Shown here: one piece after another, positions 7,565-14,861 of the stretch
Layout: each line of letters begins with the position of its first letter
Position numbering within the stretch: the stretch's first letter is position 1
Assembly (NCBI GenBank): GCA_035946955.1
Contig: DASYYE010000504.1
Location: forward strand, 1 to 25,136
Length of the DNA stretch: 25,136 nt
Reading direction: 5' to 3'
Source: DASYYE01 sp035946955
GTDB lineage: Bacteria; Actinomycetota; Actinomycetes; Streptosporangiales; Streptosporangiaceae
Program-made: the position numbers and the translations under genes
The notes under the pieces: model-generated
Database searches by the model: none
What the model was told of the DNA's origin: nothing
What the model saw: only the letters and a program-made list of their open reading frames with translations

Positions 7565-8618
7565 CCAGCCGGCCCACCGGCCCGTCTCGCTGACGCTCGT
7601 GCCCACTGCGAGCACCAAGCTCTCCCTGAAGGACTTCAAGTCCGACCAGGAAGTGCGCTGGTGCCCGGGCTGCGGTGACTACGCAATCCTGGCGGCGTTC
7701 CAGTCGTTCCTGCCTGAGCTGGATGTGCCCCGGGAGAACATCGTGGTGGTCTCCGGCATCGGCTGCTCATCCCGGCTCCCGTATTACGTGGACAGCTACG
7801 GCCTGCACTCGATCCACGGGCGCGCCCCCGCGATCGCGACCGGGCTGGCGTCCACCCGCCCCGACCTGTCGGTCTGGGTGATCACGGGTGACGGCGACGC
7901 GCTGTCGATCGGCGGCAACCACCTGATCCACGCGCTGCGCCGCAATGTGAACATCAAGATCATGTTGTTCAACAACCGGATCTACGGGCTGACCAAGGGC
8001 CAGTACTCTCCCACGTCCGAGCAGGGCAAGATCACCAAGTCGACGCCGTTCGGCTCGCTGGACACCCCGTTCAACCCGGTGTCGCTGGCACTCGGCGCCG
8101 AGGCCAGCTTCGTGGCCCGCAGCGTGGACTCCGACCGCAAGCACCTGACCAGCGTGCTGCGCGCCGCCGCCGACCACCGGGGTGCCGCGTTCATCGAGAT
8201 CTACCAAAACTGCCCGATCTTCAACGACAACGCGTTCTCGCCACTGACCGAGCCCGAGACCAAGGAAGACCGGCTGATCCGGCTGGAGCACGGGCGGCCG
8301 GTGCGGTTCGGCGCGGGTGGCAGGTACGGGCTGAGGTTCGGCGCTGATGGCAGCCTGGAGAAGGTCGAGGTCGATACGGTCAGCGAGGACGCGCTGGTGG
8401 TCCACGACGCCCACGCGGTTAACCCGTCCTACGCGTTCGCCCTGTCCAGGCTCGACACCCCGGACCTCCGCCACACCCCGATCGGCGTGTTCCGGGCGGC
8501 GCCCCGCCCCAGCTACGACGACCTCATGTCCGCCCAGCTGGACGAGGCGCGCACCCGCCAGGGCCCCGGCGACCTGGCCGCCCTCCTCGCAGGCGCCGAC
8601 ACCTGGCAAGTCCACTGA
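7557..8618 (+). CDS. korB: 2-oxoacid:ferredoxin oxidoreductase, beta subunit
   Basis: A 353-residue KorB that binds thiamine diphosphate and a [4Fe-4S] cluster. Cys36 and Cys39 (WCPGCGDY), Cys70 (SGIGCSSR) and Cys219 (YQNCPIF) match the four cluster ligands of the family. The TPP/Mg motif is GDGDALSIGGNHLIHALRRN (111-130), ending in the FNN signature (138-140). The ATG at 7557 lies inside korA and reads in another frame. The two proteins form the heterodimer or its dimer in the cytoplasm. About 115 C-terminal residues follow the last cysteine and include the usual VHDAHAVNPSYAFALSRL segment. A separately regulated operon begins after the stop. Confidence 0.96.
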   Translation: MSDQPAHRPVSLTLVPTASTKLSLKDFKSDQEVRWCPGCGDYAILAAFQSFLPELDVPRENIVVVSGIGCSSRLPYYVDSYGLHSIHGRAPAIATGLASTRPDLSVWVITGDGDALSIGGNHLIHALRRNVNIKIMLFNNRIYGLTKGQYSPTSEQGKITKSTPFGSLDTPFNPVSLALGAEASFVARSVDSDRKHLTSVLRAAADHRGAAFIEIYQNCPIFNDNAFSPLTEPETKEDRLIRLEHGRPVRFGAGGRYGLRFGADGSLEKVEVDTVSEDALVVHDAHAVNPSYAFALSRLDTPDLRHTPIGVFRAAPRPSYDDLMSAQLDEARTRQGPGDLAALLAGADTWQVH

Positions 8619-8697
8619 CCCACCCGCACCTCCCGCCCCCCGCACGCTAAGCGCCGTAGCGCCCACCCTGGGTACTCTGCGTGTCCACCCTGAGCAG

Positions 8698-8726
8698 TTG
8701 ACACACCTCAACCGGCTTGATATACA
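8698..8726 (+). promoter_or_regulatory. Near-consensus sigma-70-type promoter of the MDMPI/ArsR/AHSA1 operon
   Basis: The -35 is TTGACA (8698-8703), a perfect consensus. After a 17-base spacer the -10 is TATACA (8721-8726). Transcription would start near 8733, giving a leader of about 39 bases before the ATG at 8772. Such a strong match is unusual in actinomycete DNA and suits a promoter normally held off by a repressor. Confidence 0.8.
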
Positions 8727-8755
8727 ACTAATTAGTTGTACAACTCTCTAGTTGT
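8723..8755 (+). promoter_or_regulatory. Two tandem operators, probable ArsR-family repressor sites
   Basis: Site 1 is the perfect 18-bp palindrome TACAACTAATTAGTTGTA (8723-8740). Site 2 (8740-8755) is ACAACT-CTCT-AGTTGT. The 16-bp core ACAACT-N4-AGTTGT is repeated exactly end to end (8724-8739 and 8740-8755). Site 1 covers the -10 and the predicted transcription start, so binding would block RNA polymerase. The likely ligand is the ArsR-type protein encoded in the operon. Confidence 0.75.
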
Positions 8756-8771
8756 GAGAAGGTGGGCTGCG

Positions 8772-9389
8772 ATGATGGACCTGATCGTCGCCGAGCGCAG
8801 GGCACTCGTGGGCGTGCTCGAGGACCTCAGCGCCGACCAATGGCACGCGCCGTCGCTGTGCGAGGGCTGGACCGTGGCGCACGTGGTCGCGCACCTGACG
8901 ATGCCGTTCCGGATCTCGCCGGAGGAGTTCGGCCAGGGGATGGCGCAGGCGCACGGCGACTTCACTGTGTTCTCGGACGCCGTGGCGGCCAGGGACAGCG
9001 AACTGCCGCAGGCCGACCTGGTTGCTGCGCTACGGGACAACGTGGCGAACCCGTGGCAGCCACCGGGCGGCGGGCTCGTGGGTGCGCTCAGCCACGACAT
9101 CATTCATGGACTCGACACCGCCCGGCCGCTGGGCATCACGTACCCGGTCCCGGACCAGGCCATGACGGCCGTGCTCGACATGGCCGTGAGCCCCGGGGGC
9201 GAGAGCCTGTTCGGCTTTGACCTGCGCGGCATCGAATTGCGGGCCAGTGACCTCGGCTGGTCATCCGGGACCGGCGACCCAGTCATCGGGCATAGCCGCG
9301 ACGTGCTGCTGCTGACCGCCGGGCGGATTGTCCCGCCCGAGGCCTTCACTGGGCCAGGGGTCCAGCGGGTCTGGGCCGGGGCACGGTGA
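8772..9389 (+). CDS. DinB/maleylpyruvate isomerase (MDMPI) family protein
   Basis: A 205-residue protein of the DinB-like four-helix family whose actinobacterial members are annotated as mycothiol-dependent maleylpyruvate isomerase-like. Seen: LCEGWTVAHVVAHL (29-42), with His41 at the expected metal position, and SHDIIHGLD (107-115), with His108/His112 supplying the remaining ligand pattern. The family uses a divalent metal and often mycothiol as thiol cofactor; the real substrate here is unknown. The ATG at 8772 is preceded by GAGAAGGTG; a TTG further upstream lies inside the operator and was rejected. First gene of a three-gene operon, overlapping the ArsR gene by a GTGA. MDMPI-like proteins beside ArsR and AHSA1 genes are a common actinobacterial arrangement. 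Confidence 0.85.
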   Translation: MMDLIVAERRALVGVLEDLSADQWHAPSLCEGWTVAHVVAHLTMPFRISPEEFGQGMAQAHGDFTVFSDAVAARDSELPQADLVAALRDNVANPWQPPGGGLVGALSHDIIHGLDTARPLGITYPVPDQAMTAVLDMAVSPGGESLFGFDLRGIELRASDLGWSSGTGDPVIGHSRDVLLLTAGRIVPPEAFTGPGVQRVWAGAR

Positions 9390-9757
9390 CCGCTTCCGTT
9401 GTGACGGCCAGCGCCGCGGACGATGACCTGAGCCTCACGTTCGCGGCACTGGCCGATCCGACCCGGCGCGCGATCCTGACGCGGCTGGCCAACGGCGAGG
9501 CCACGGTCGGCGAACTCGCCGAGCCGTTCGCGCTTACGCAGCAGGCGGTGTCCAAACACCTGAAGGTCCTGGAGCGCGCCGGGCTGATCTCCCGTACCCG
9601 TGCCGCCCAGTCCCGCCCATGCCGGCTCGAGCCAGGCAGGTTCGAACCCGCAGCCGAGTGGATCAGCCGTCACCGGCAGATGTGGCACGAACGATACGAC
9701 AGACTCGACGCGCACCTCGAGGACCTCCAGTCCGGCCGCACAGAGGATGTGACATGA
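9386..9757 (+). CDS. ArsR-family winged-helix repressor
   Basis: A 123-residue ArsR-type transcription factor. The winged helix spans about residues 15-95: TFAALADPTRRAILTRLANG, then the recognition helix region FALTQQAVSKHLKVLERAGLI, then the wing SRTRAAQSRPCRLEP. No ArsR-type metal-ligand cysteine motif (CxC) is visible in the DNA-reading helix, so this belongs to the non-metal subfamily that accompanies SRPBCC genes. The GTG at 9386 overlaps the preceding stop and the stop overlaps the next ATG, so all three proteins are coupled. It probably represses its own operon through the tandem ACAACT-N4-AGTTGT sites; the inducer is unknown. Confidence 0.92.
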   Translation: MTASVVTASAADDDLSLTFAALADPTRRAILTRLANGEATVGELAEPFALTQQAVSKHLKVLERAGLISRTRAAQSRPCRLEPGRFEPAAEWISRHRQMWHERYDRLDAHLEDLQSGRTEDVT

Positions 9758-10206
9758 CCGAACCAGGCGAGTTCACCTACCGGCGCGTCCACCGGGCCCC
9801 GCGTGACCTGCTCTTCGACTGCATGACGCAACCCGCGCACCTCAGGCGCTTCTGGGGGCCGGCCGGGACCACTACACCGCCGGACGGCATCACTGTGGAC
9901 CTGCGGCCGGGCGGCGCCTTCGAGACGGTAATGGTCGATGACTCCGACGGCAGCCAGTACACGATGCGTGCCGTCTACGTCGAGGTGAAGCGCCCGGACA
10001 AGCTGGTGTGGACCGAGCCGGCGGTCGAAGGCGGCATGACCACTACGATCACCTTCACCGACATCGGCGACGGCCGGACCGAGGTTGTCACCCACCTGAC
10101 CAACGCGCCCGCAGCGTTCGCGGACCCCCAGGTCAGGAGCGGCTTCGAGACCAGCCTGGCCCGCTTCGACGCCTATATCGCCGAGATCGGCCCGGCAGCC
10201 GCCTGA
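9754..10206 (+). CDS. AHSA1/SRPBCC-family protein
   Basis: A 150-residue START-like (SRPBCC, activator of Hsp90 ATPase homologue type) protein. Diagnostic segments are VHRAPRDLLFDCMTQPAHLRRFWGP (16-40), VDLRPGGAFETVM (about 49-61), YVEVKRPDKLVWTE and the C-terminal helix SGFETSLARFDAYIAEI. The fold makes a deep hydrophobic pocket for a lipid or aromatic ligand, so it may bind or remove the compound sensed by the co-encoded repressor; that is inference. Translationally coupled to the ArsR gene by ATGA. It ends 20 bases from the convergent PotD-like gene, with no hairpin between them. Confidence 0.92.
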   Translation: MTEPGEFTYRRVHRAPRDLLFDCMTQPAHLRRFWGPAGTTTPPDGITVDLRPGGAFETVMVDDSDGSQYTMRAVYVEVKRPDKLVWTEPAVEGGMTTTITFTDIGDGRTEVVTHLTNAPAAFADPQVRSGFETSLARFDAYIAEIGPAAA

Positions 10207-10226
10207 GGGGCGGCGACGCGGCGGCC

Positions 10227-11414
10227 TCACATGGCCACGAGGGGCTGGAAGATCGCCTGGTACTCGAGTTTGGCCTGGCCGTAGACGTTCGGGTATTGGT
10301 AGAGCCGGTTGTATTCGGCGGTGGTTGGCCAGACCAGCGGGCTGGCGGCAACCTCGGTCAGCGCCCGCTTGGCCTGGCCGGTGGCGTCGGCTGCACGGGC
10401 GGCGATGAGCGCGCGGGCAACCGGGACAGCCGAGATGTAACCGATGCCGGCCGTCAGCATGGCCGCGACCTCGGGCCGGTAGTACCAGTCCATCAGCATC
10501 ATCGCACCGGCAGGGTTCCCGGCGTATTTGGGGATCAGCATGTTGTCCGTCCAGATCATGCCGCCCTCCGCGGGGATGGCGAACTCCAGGTTCGTCCCGT
10601 GCGCCTGGTTCTGCTGGAAGATGTCACCCGACCAGGCCATGCTGATCCACGTCTCGCCGTCGGCCAGGGCATCGATGTAGGACTGGTCGTAGTAGCTCCG
10701 GACCAGGCCGCTGTCACGCTGCTGGAGGAGCACCTCGGCTGCCTGGCGCCAGTCCTCCGGCGTGGACGTCTGCGGGTCGATCCCCCGCTTGAGCATCCCG
10801 AAGCTGCCCGTGTCCGACACGTCGACCAGCATTCCGACCCGCCCTTTGTAGGTGGCGTCCCACAGCGCATCAATGCTGGTCACAGGAGAGGTGATGTAGC
10901 GGGGGTTCCATGCGATACCAGTGGTTCCGGACGCCCACGGAACGCTGTAGAGGTTCCCGGGGTCATAAGACCGGTGCCTGAACCTTGCCGAGGCATATTT
11001 GTAGAAGTTGCCCAGCATCGCCTGGTCCAGTGGAACCAGCTGGCCGAGGGCCTCGAGTTCGGAGAACACGAACCCATTGGTGAGCACCATGATGTCGTAT
11101 CCGGTGGGCTTACCGGCCTGCAGCGCTGGCTCGACCAGAGCGAAAAAGGCCTCGGGATCCTTGATGACCTCCGCATAGCGGACGGCAATGCCGGTGCTGT
11201 CGGCGAACTCCGTCAGCGTCCGGCGGTCGGGGTCAATGTAGATCGGCCAGTTGGCAAAGCTCAGGCTGTCAAGCTTGCGCTGGTGCCGCCAGAACGCGCT
11301 GACCGCCCGCTGTCCACCTGAGGGGGTTCCGCTGCAGCCAGCCAGGCCGAGCCCGGCCGCGGCAAGGCCGAGTTGCAGCACATCGCGGCGCCGGTAGCGG
11401 CGGCCGCTGGTCAC
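10227..11414 (-). CDS. PotD-like polyamine-type substrate-binding lipoprotein
   Basis: A 395-residue extracytoplasmic binding protein of the spermidine/putrescine (PotD/PotF) group. The N-terminus has a twin-arginine-like RRRDVLQLG and a lipobox LAGC with Cys27, so it is probably Tat-exported and lipid-anchored. LSFANWPIYIDP (about 51-62), TGYDIMVLTNGFV (about 104-116) and YSVPWASGTTGIAWNP are typical of the group. No permease or ATPase genes are adjacent; instead its GTG start overlaps the stop of the histidine kinase gene (GTGA). It therefore may serve as the sensory partner of that kinase, or supply a transporter encoded elsewhere. Binding of polyamines in particular is family inference. 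Confidence 0.88.
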   Translation of the reverse strand: MTSGRRYRRRDVLQLGLAAAGLGLAGCSGTPSGGQRAVSAFWRHQRKLDSLSFANWPIYIDPDRRTLTEFADSTGIAVRYAEVIKDPEAFFALVEPALQAGKPTGYDIMVLTNGFVFSELEALGQLVPLDQAMLGNFYKYASARFRHRSYDPGNLYSVPWASGTTGIAWNPRYITSPVTSIDALWDATYKGRVGMLVDVSDTGSFGMLKRGIDPQTSTPEDWRQAAEVLLQQRDSGLVRSYYDQSYIDALADGETWISMAWSGDIFQQNQAHGTNLEFAIPAEGGMIWTDNMLIPKYAGNPAGAMMLMDWYYRPEVAAMLTAGIGYISAVPVARALIAARAADATGQAKRALTEVAASPLVWPTTAEYNRLYQYPNVYGQAKLEYQAIFQPLVAM

Positions 11415-13510
11415 CCCAGTGCCTCCATCTCCGGGTGCCTGTCAGCACCTGCGTCGGCACCTTCTGACGACAGCGGTAGCCGGATCGTCACCAGGGTCCC
11501 ATGGCCCTCATCCGACTGGACGTCCATCTCGCCGCCGTGATTGGCGACGATCGTGCGGACGATCGACAACCCCAGCCCTGTCCCTGGCAGTTCGGCGCTC
11601 ACTGCGTTCGAGCCGCGGAAGAAGCGGTTGAACAGACGTTCCTTGTCCTTCTCAGGGATACCGATACCGGTGTCGGACACCCGCACTATGGCCATCGCGC
11701 CGTCGCGGTCCGCAGACACCGTGATCGTGCCACCGGGTGGTGTGAATTTCACCGAGTTCGACAGCAGGTTCATCATCATCCGGTCCAGCTGTCCCTCATC
11801 CCCGTTCAGGGTGAGTTCCTGGCCAACGGCCTCCGCCCTGATTTCCAGGTCGCCCTTTTCCGCAACCGGCGACATCGCAGCCACCGGGAACGAGATCACG
11901 TCTGCCAGCCGGACAGGGTGCATCACTGTCTTGAAAGTGCCGACCTCAATTTTCGACAACGTCAGCAGGTCTTCGATGAGGCTCCGCAGCCGTGATGCAT
12001 TGCGGTTGATCGTGTCCAATATCTTGTGCTGGTCAGCACTGACGGGGCCCGCCGCCCCGTCTTTGAGCACTTCCACATACCCGGCGACGCTGGTCAGCGG
12101 CGTCCGCAGCTCGTGCGACACATTGGCCATGAAGTCGGTCTTCACCTGGTCCAGTGACCGGAACTTCTCAACCAGCTCTTGTTCTGCCTCATACATCTGA
12201 GCGTGCTTCAGCCCTCGCCCAAGGTCCGCGGCAATCCATTCGAACGCGTCGATCTCCGCCGGGCGCCAAGGCCGGTTCAGGTCACGCCTCAGGCCCACCA
12301 CCACGCCAAGTGGCTGATCGCCAGCGCCGACCGGCATGAAGGCGGCGGATACGTATCCATCGCCCAGCAACTCCCCCCGCGTCTGAGGCGGGACCCGCCC
12401 ACCCGGCTCACCATGAAGGTCCTGGATCACCAGGCGGTCCTGGAGCAGGCCGGGCGGCCAGTGCTCATCACCGGGTCTGAGCCTGCCAAACAGTTCGTGT
12501 CCTGGGGCGTCATGGTATGCCTGCGGCGACCCCAGCCGCCCGTCCGTGACCGGCACGATGAACGCCAGGTCGATGGCGAGGTCGCGCTCGAGTCTGGTAA
12601 CGGCCTCACGGACCACCGCGTTCGCATTGAGGTTGGCCCGGATACGGATCCCGGCCTCCTGCGCGAGTGCCCGCAGCCGGGTGTGCTCCTTCTCCGCCTC
12701 GATCAGCAGCTCGCCCTCCTGGGCGAGGTCGTCGATCACCCGCGCCACGGCAGCGATCTCGGCGGGCTGCCGCACCGTAGTACGGGCGGTGTGGTCACCT
12801 GAAGCCAGCCGCGCGAGAGTCGGGCCGAGGCTGGCCAGCGGCCCGACGACACTGCGCACCACCAGGGTCACGCCGACCACCAGGGCCACCAGGACCAGGC
12901 CCACAAAGAGCGCCCCGTAGCGCAGTTCGCTCCCGAGTGAGTCCTGCCCGGCCCGTGCCGCCAAGTCTCTGGCCTGGTCTATTCGCTGCTGCATCACGGC
13001 ATTGGCCGCGAAGAACGAGACGGACGCGTTCACGGCTGGGGTGCTCAGCCCACCAGGGCCAGCGCGGCCGTTGACCACGGCATCCCGCTCCGCGAGGCTG
13101 AACCAGCTCTGCGCCGCGCGCTCCTGGGACTCGACCAGCGGCAACAGGCTCGGGTGTGCCAGGTGGGCAAGCCGCATGGCGGAGTCGAGCGTCAGCTGGA
13201 AGTCAGCACCGCACGTCCGGAAGGCACCCAGGTAGTTCCCCCGGCCCATCAGCCGGTAACTGAAGTACCAGTTCTCGCACTGGGAGAACCCGGACCGCAG
13301 TTCGGTGTTCGCCATCTGCAGTGGCTGCACGACCTGCGTCAGCGTGTCGAGGGTTTGCCGCTCATGGACGGCACCGATGGCCGCCACCGTGACTCCGCCC
13401 GCGAGCAGCAGTCCTATCAGCAGGCCGCCGGCCCACAACCTGCCAACAACCGAGCTGAGGATCCTTCCGGACCTGCAGTCGCTGGGCCCCGTGTTACCGT
13501 GCCACGTCAC
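11411..13510 (-). CDS. Membrane sensor histidine kinase (CHASE3-like, HAMP, GAF, HisKA, HATPase)
   Basis: A sensor kinase of 699 residues from the GTG at 13510. TM1 is about 23-47, an extracytoplasmic helical domain of CHASE3 type is about 48-198, TM2 about 199-219, HAMP about 220-270, and GAF about 285-440. HisKA follows with phospho-acceptor His466 (MANVSHELRTPLTSVAGY). The HATPase has an N-box (NLLSNSVKF), G1 (DTGIGIP), F-box (FNRFFRG) and G2 (GTGLGLSIV). All catalytic motifs are present. No response regulator is adjacent, so it is an orphan or works through a distant partner. The frame is open to a GTG at 13600, adding 30 residues; 13510 was preferred because GGTGGGG precedes it and the extension is low-complexity, but this is unsure. 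Confidence 0.93.
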   Translation of the reverse strand: MTWHGNTGPSDCRSGRILSSVVGRLWAGGLLIGLLLAGGVTVAAIGAVHERQTLDTLTQVVQPLQMANTELRSGFSQCENWYFSYRLMGRGNYLGAFRTCGADFQLTLDSAMRLAHLAHPSLLPLVESQERAAQSWFSLAERDAVVNGRAGPGGLSTPAVNASVSFFAANAVMQQRIDQARDLAARAGQDSLGSELRYGALFVGLVLVALVVGVTLVVRSVVGPLASLGPTLARLASGDHTARTTVRQPAEIAAVARVIDDLAQEGELLIEAEKEHTRLRALAQEAGIRIRANLNANAVVREAVTRLERDLAIDLAFIVPVTDGRLGSPQAYHDAPGHELFGRLRPGDEHWPPGLLQDRLVIQDLHGEPGGRVPPQTRGELLGDGYVSAAFMPVGAGDQPLGVVVGLRRDLNRPWRPAEIDAFEWIAADLGRGLKHAQMYEAEQELVEKFRSLDQVKTDFMANVSHELRTPLTSVAGYVEVLKDGAAGPVSADQHKILDTINRNASRLRSLIEDLLTLSKIEVGTFKTVMHPVRLADVISFPVAAMSPVAEKGDLEIRAEAVGQELTLNGDEGQLDRMMMNLLSNSVKFTPPGGTITVSADRDGAMAIVRVSDTGIGIPEKDKERLFNRFFRGSNAVSAELPGTGLGLSIVRTIVANHGGEMDVQSDEGHGTLVTIRLPLSSEGADAGADRHPEMEALG

Positions 13511-13614
13511 ACGGCCCCACCGCCGCGCCACGGCCGGCTGGTAATTCGGCGATAACCGTTGTGTCCATACCGGGCACCCACCACCACCCCCAGGGAACAC
13601 CCACCTCGATCACT

Positions 13615-13644
13615 GTAAGTTATCACGACTTACTTTCGGTTCAA
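13615..13644 (-). promoter_or_regulatory. Promoter candidate with overlapping inverted repeat, kinase-PotD operon
   Basis: On the minus strand TTGAAC (13644-13639) and TAACTT (13622-13617) are separated by 16 bases. The inverted repeat GTAAGT (13615-13620) / ACTTAC (13628-13633) covers the -10. The predicted start is near 13610, leaving a leader of about 100 bases before the preferred start codon, or about 10 before the alternative one at 13600. Confidence 0.45.
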
Positions 13645-13822
13645 TGGGATCGGCCTGACAGACTTTCAGATCCAAACATGGCACAGCCATCGCGCCCCGC
13701 CCACCAACTCGGGGCAAGTCGGTCCCGACCAGGACAAAGGTCACAACTTCCACCCCATGAAACCACGCACGTAACAGGCACCGCCGGCCTCCCCACCCAA
13801 CCCTGTGGGAGCCCCCAGCCGG

Positions 13823-13828
13823 TACGGT
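13823..13828 (+). promoter_or_regulatory. -10 element of a leaderless transcript
   Basis: TACGGT matches the actinobacterial TANNNT -10 and ends seven bases before the GTG at 13836. Transcription would thus begin at or next to the start codon. The only Shine-Dalgarno-like bases (GGAGG) abut the GTG and are too close to serve. Confidence 0.5.
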
Positions 13829-13835
13829 TCGGAGG

Positions 13836-14351
13836 GTGTTCGCGGCGGTAGACGTGCACTATCTGGCCCCAGGCGGCGCCCGGGCTGCCGCCGTTGTCGC
13901 CGCCGACGCATCCTTTTCACACCTGCTGGCCGACCGCACCGCATTGGTGCCTGACGTCGCTCCCTACCAGCCAGGTCAGTTCTACCTGCGGGAACTGCCG
14001 CCACTACGGACGGTGCTGGATGGCATGAGCGGGCTGGGACTATTGGTCGTCGACGGCTACGTCGACCTGGACCCGCAAGGACGCCCCGGCCTAGGCGCCC
14101 ACGTCCACGCCGAGTTCGGCGTTCCAGTGATCGGGGTGGCCAAGTCGGCTTTCCGCACCGCTTCTCACGCCATCCCAGTGTGCCGTGGCGCCTCTGCCCG
14201 TCCTCTGTATGTCACGTGCGCGGGGATGGCTCGCGACGAAGCCGCTGAACTGGTCGCCCATATGGCTGGCCGTTACCGGCTGCCCGATGCCATCCGCCGC
14301 GCCGACACCCTCGCACGCACCGGCGAACCGTCAGCGGTGGTTCCCAGCTGA
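13836..14351 (+). CDS. Endonuclease V-like protein, divergent short form
   Basis: A 171-residue protein of the endonuclease V (Nfi, COG1515) superfamily, with an RNase H-like fold. Endonuclease V cuts near deoxyinosine or inosine. Visible elements are AAVDVHY (catalytic Asp6), YQPGQFYLRELPPL (catalytic Glu in REL, equivalent to the family's FRELP), LVVDGYVDLDPQGRPGLGAH (second catalytic Asp) and PVIGVAKS. In canonical enzymes the third block reads DGxGxAHPRRxGxAxHxG; here His of DGH is Tyr and the AHPR part is replaced by DLDPQGRP, as in a short actinobacterial subgroup. The three acidic residues remain, so nuclease activity is plausible but substrate choice may differ. The gene stands alone, with leaderless-type signals at its GTG start. 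Confidence 0.8.
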   Translation: MFAAVDVHYLAPGGARAAAVVAADASFSHLLADRTALVPDVAPYQPGQFYLRELPPLRTVLDGMSGLGLLVVDGYVDLDPQGRPGLGAHVHAEFGVPVIGVAKSAFRTASHAIPVCRGASARPLYVTCAGMARDEAAELVAHMAGRYRLPDAIRRADTLARTGEPSAVVPS

Positions 14352-14382
14352 GCGTCCGTGCTCATGACGGCAGGCGCCCCTG

Positions 14383-14626
14383 TCACCCACGGACGTAATA
14401 CTGCCCAGGCGAGCCGTCGAAGCGGCCGCTCGGACGGCAGCAGCGGCTGAAAGCGCCGCCCGGAACCGCATGGGCACAGGTCGCGCCCACCCAGCTTCTC
14501 GATCAGTTCGGTGTCCCCGCCGACCACGCGGCTGCCGCGTTTGACCTGAGTCTCGCTAGAGGGAACCCCCGGCGCCGCTTGCTGGTCCGCTCAAAAGGAC
14601 GCCTCGAACTCCTGCTTGCCGGCCAT
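14383..14626 (-). pseudogene. Broken gene for a small SEC-C zinc-motif protein
   Basis: An ATG at 14626 has an excellent ribosome site (GGGGAGG, five bases upstream) and opens MAGKQEFEASF, but then meets an in-frame TGA. The same frame continues past it with ADQQAAPGVPSSETQ and reaches RVVGGDTELIEKLGGRDLCP, then CGSGRRF, the first half of a SEC-C motif (CxCx8CC). The second half, SRCCRPSGRFDGS, follows only after a +1 shift, ending ...GQYYVRG at the TGA 14385-14383. One stop plus one frameshift separates this from an intact protein of about 80 residues. SEC-C motifs bind zinc and occur in SecA and many small proteins. Either a recent pseudogene or two sequence errors. A shorter start inside (GTG near 14527) still lacks the CC pair. 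Confidence 0.7.
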
Positions 14627-14774
14627 GACGACCTCCCCGGAACGTAGCTCACCAGAGCCCGGCAACCATACAGCCGGACCTTGCCTGGAGGCCACCGGAT
14701 ATCCCGCCCAGCACGCAACCCTGCTCCTTCTCCAGCCCAACCCTCGCTGTAGTGCGGCTCACACTTGCCGTTTC

Positions 14775-14802
14775 CATATCAAAGTGATATCACGTTGATA
14801 TG
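14775..14802. promoter_or_regulatory. 28-bp near-perfect palindrome upstream of the ybjQ-like gene
   Basis: Arms CATATCAA (14775-14782) and TTGATATG (14795-14802) flank a central perfect palindrome GTGATATCAC (14784-14793). Of the 14 symmetric pairs, 13 match. The unit TGATAT/ATATCA is therefore repeated three times. It lies 59 bases upstream of the ATG at 14862 and downstream of a possible -35 (TTGCCG, 14765-14770), consistent with an operator. Confidence 0.7.
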
Positions 14803-14861
14803 AGCACTCCAGCGACGCGGCCGGGTTCGCCGTCGCGGGTTGGGGTTGGAGGAGACCAGCA

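Larger units (their letters stand above)
13511..13835. other. Divergent intergenic region (kinase / endonuclease V-like gene)
   Basis: It holds the kinase promoter candidate, its overlapping dyad and the -10 of the endonuclease V-like gene. No further gene is seen; the middle part (about 13660-13800) shows nothing recognisable. Confidence 0.5.
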
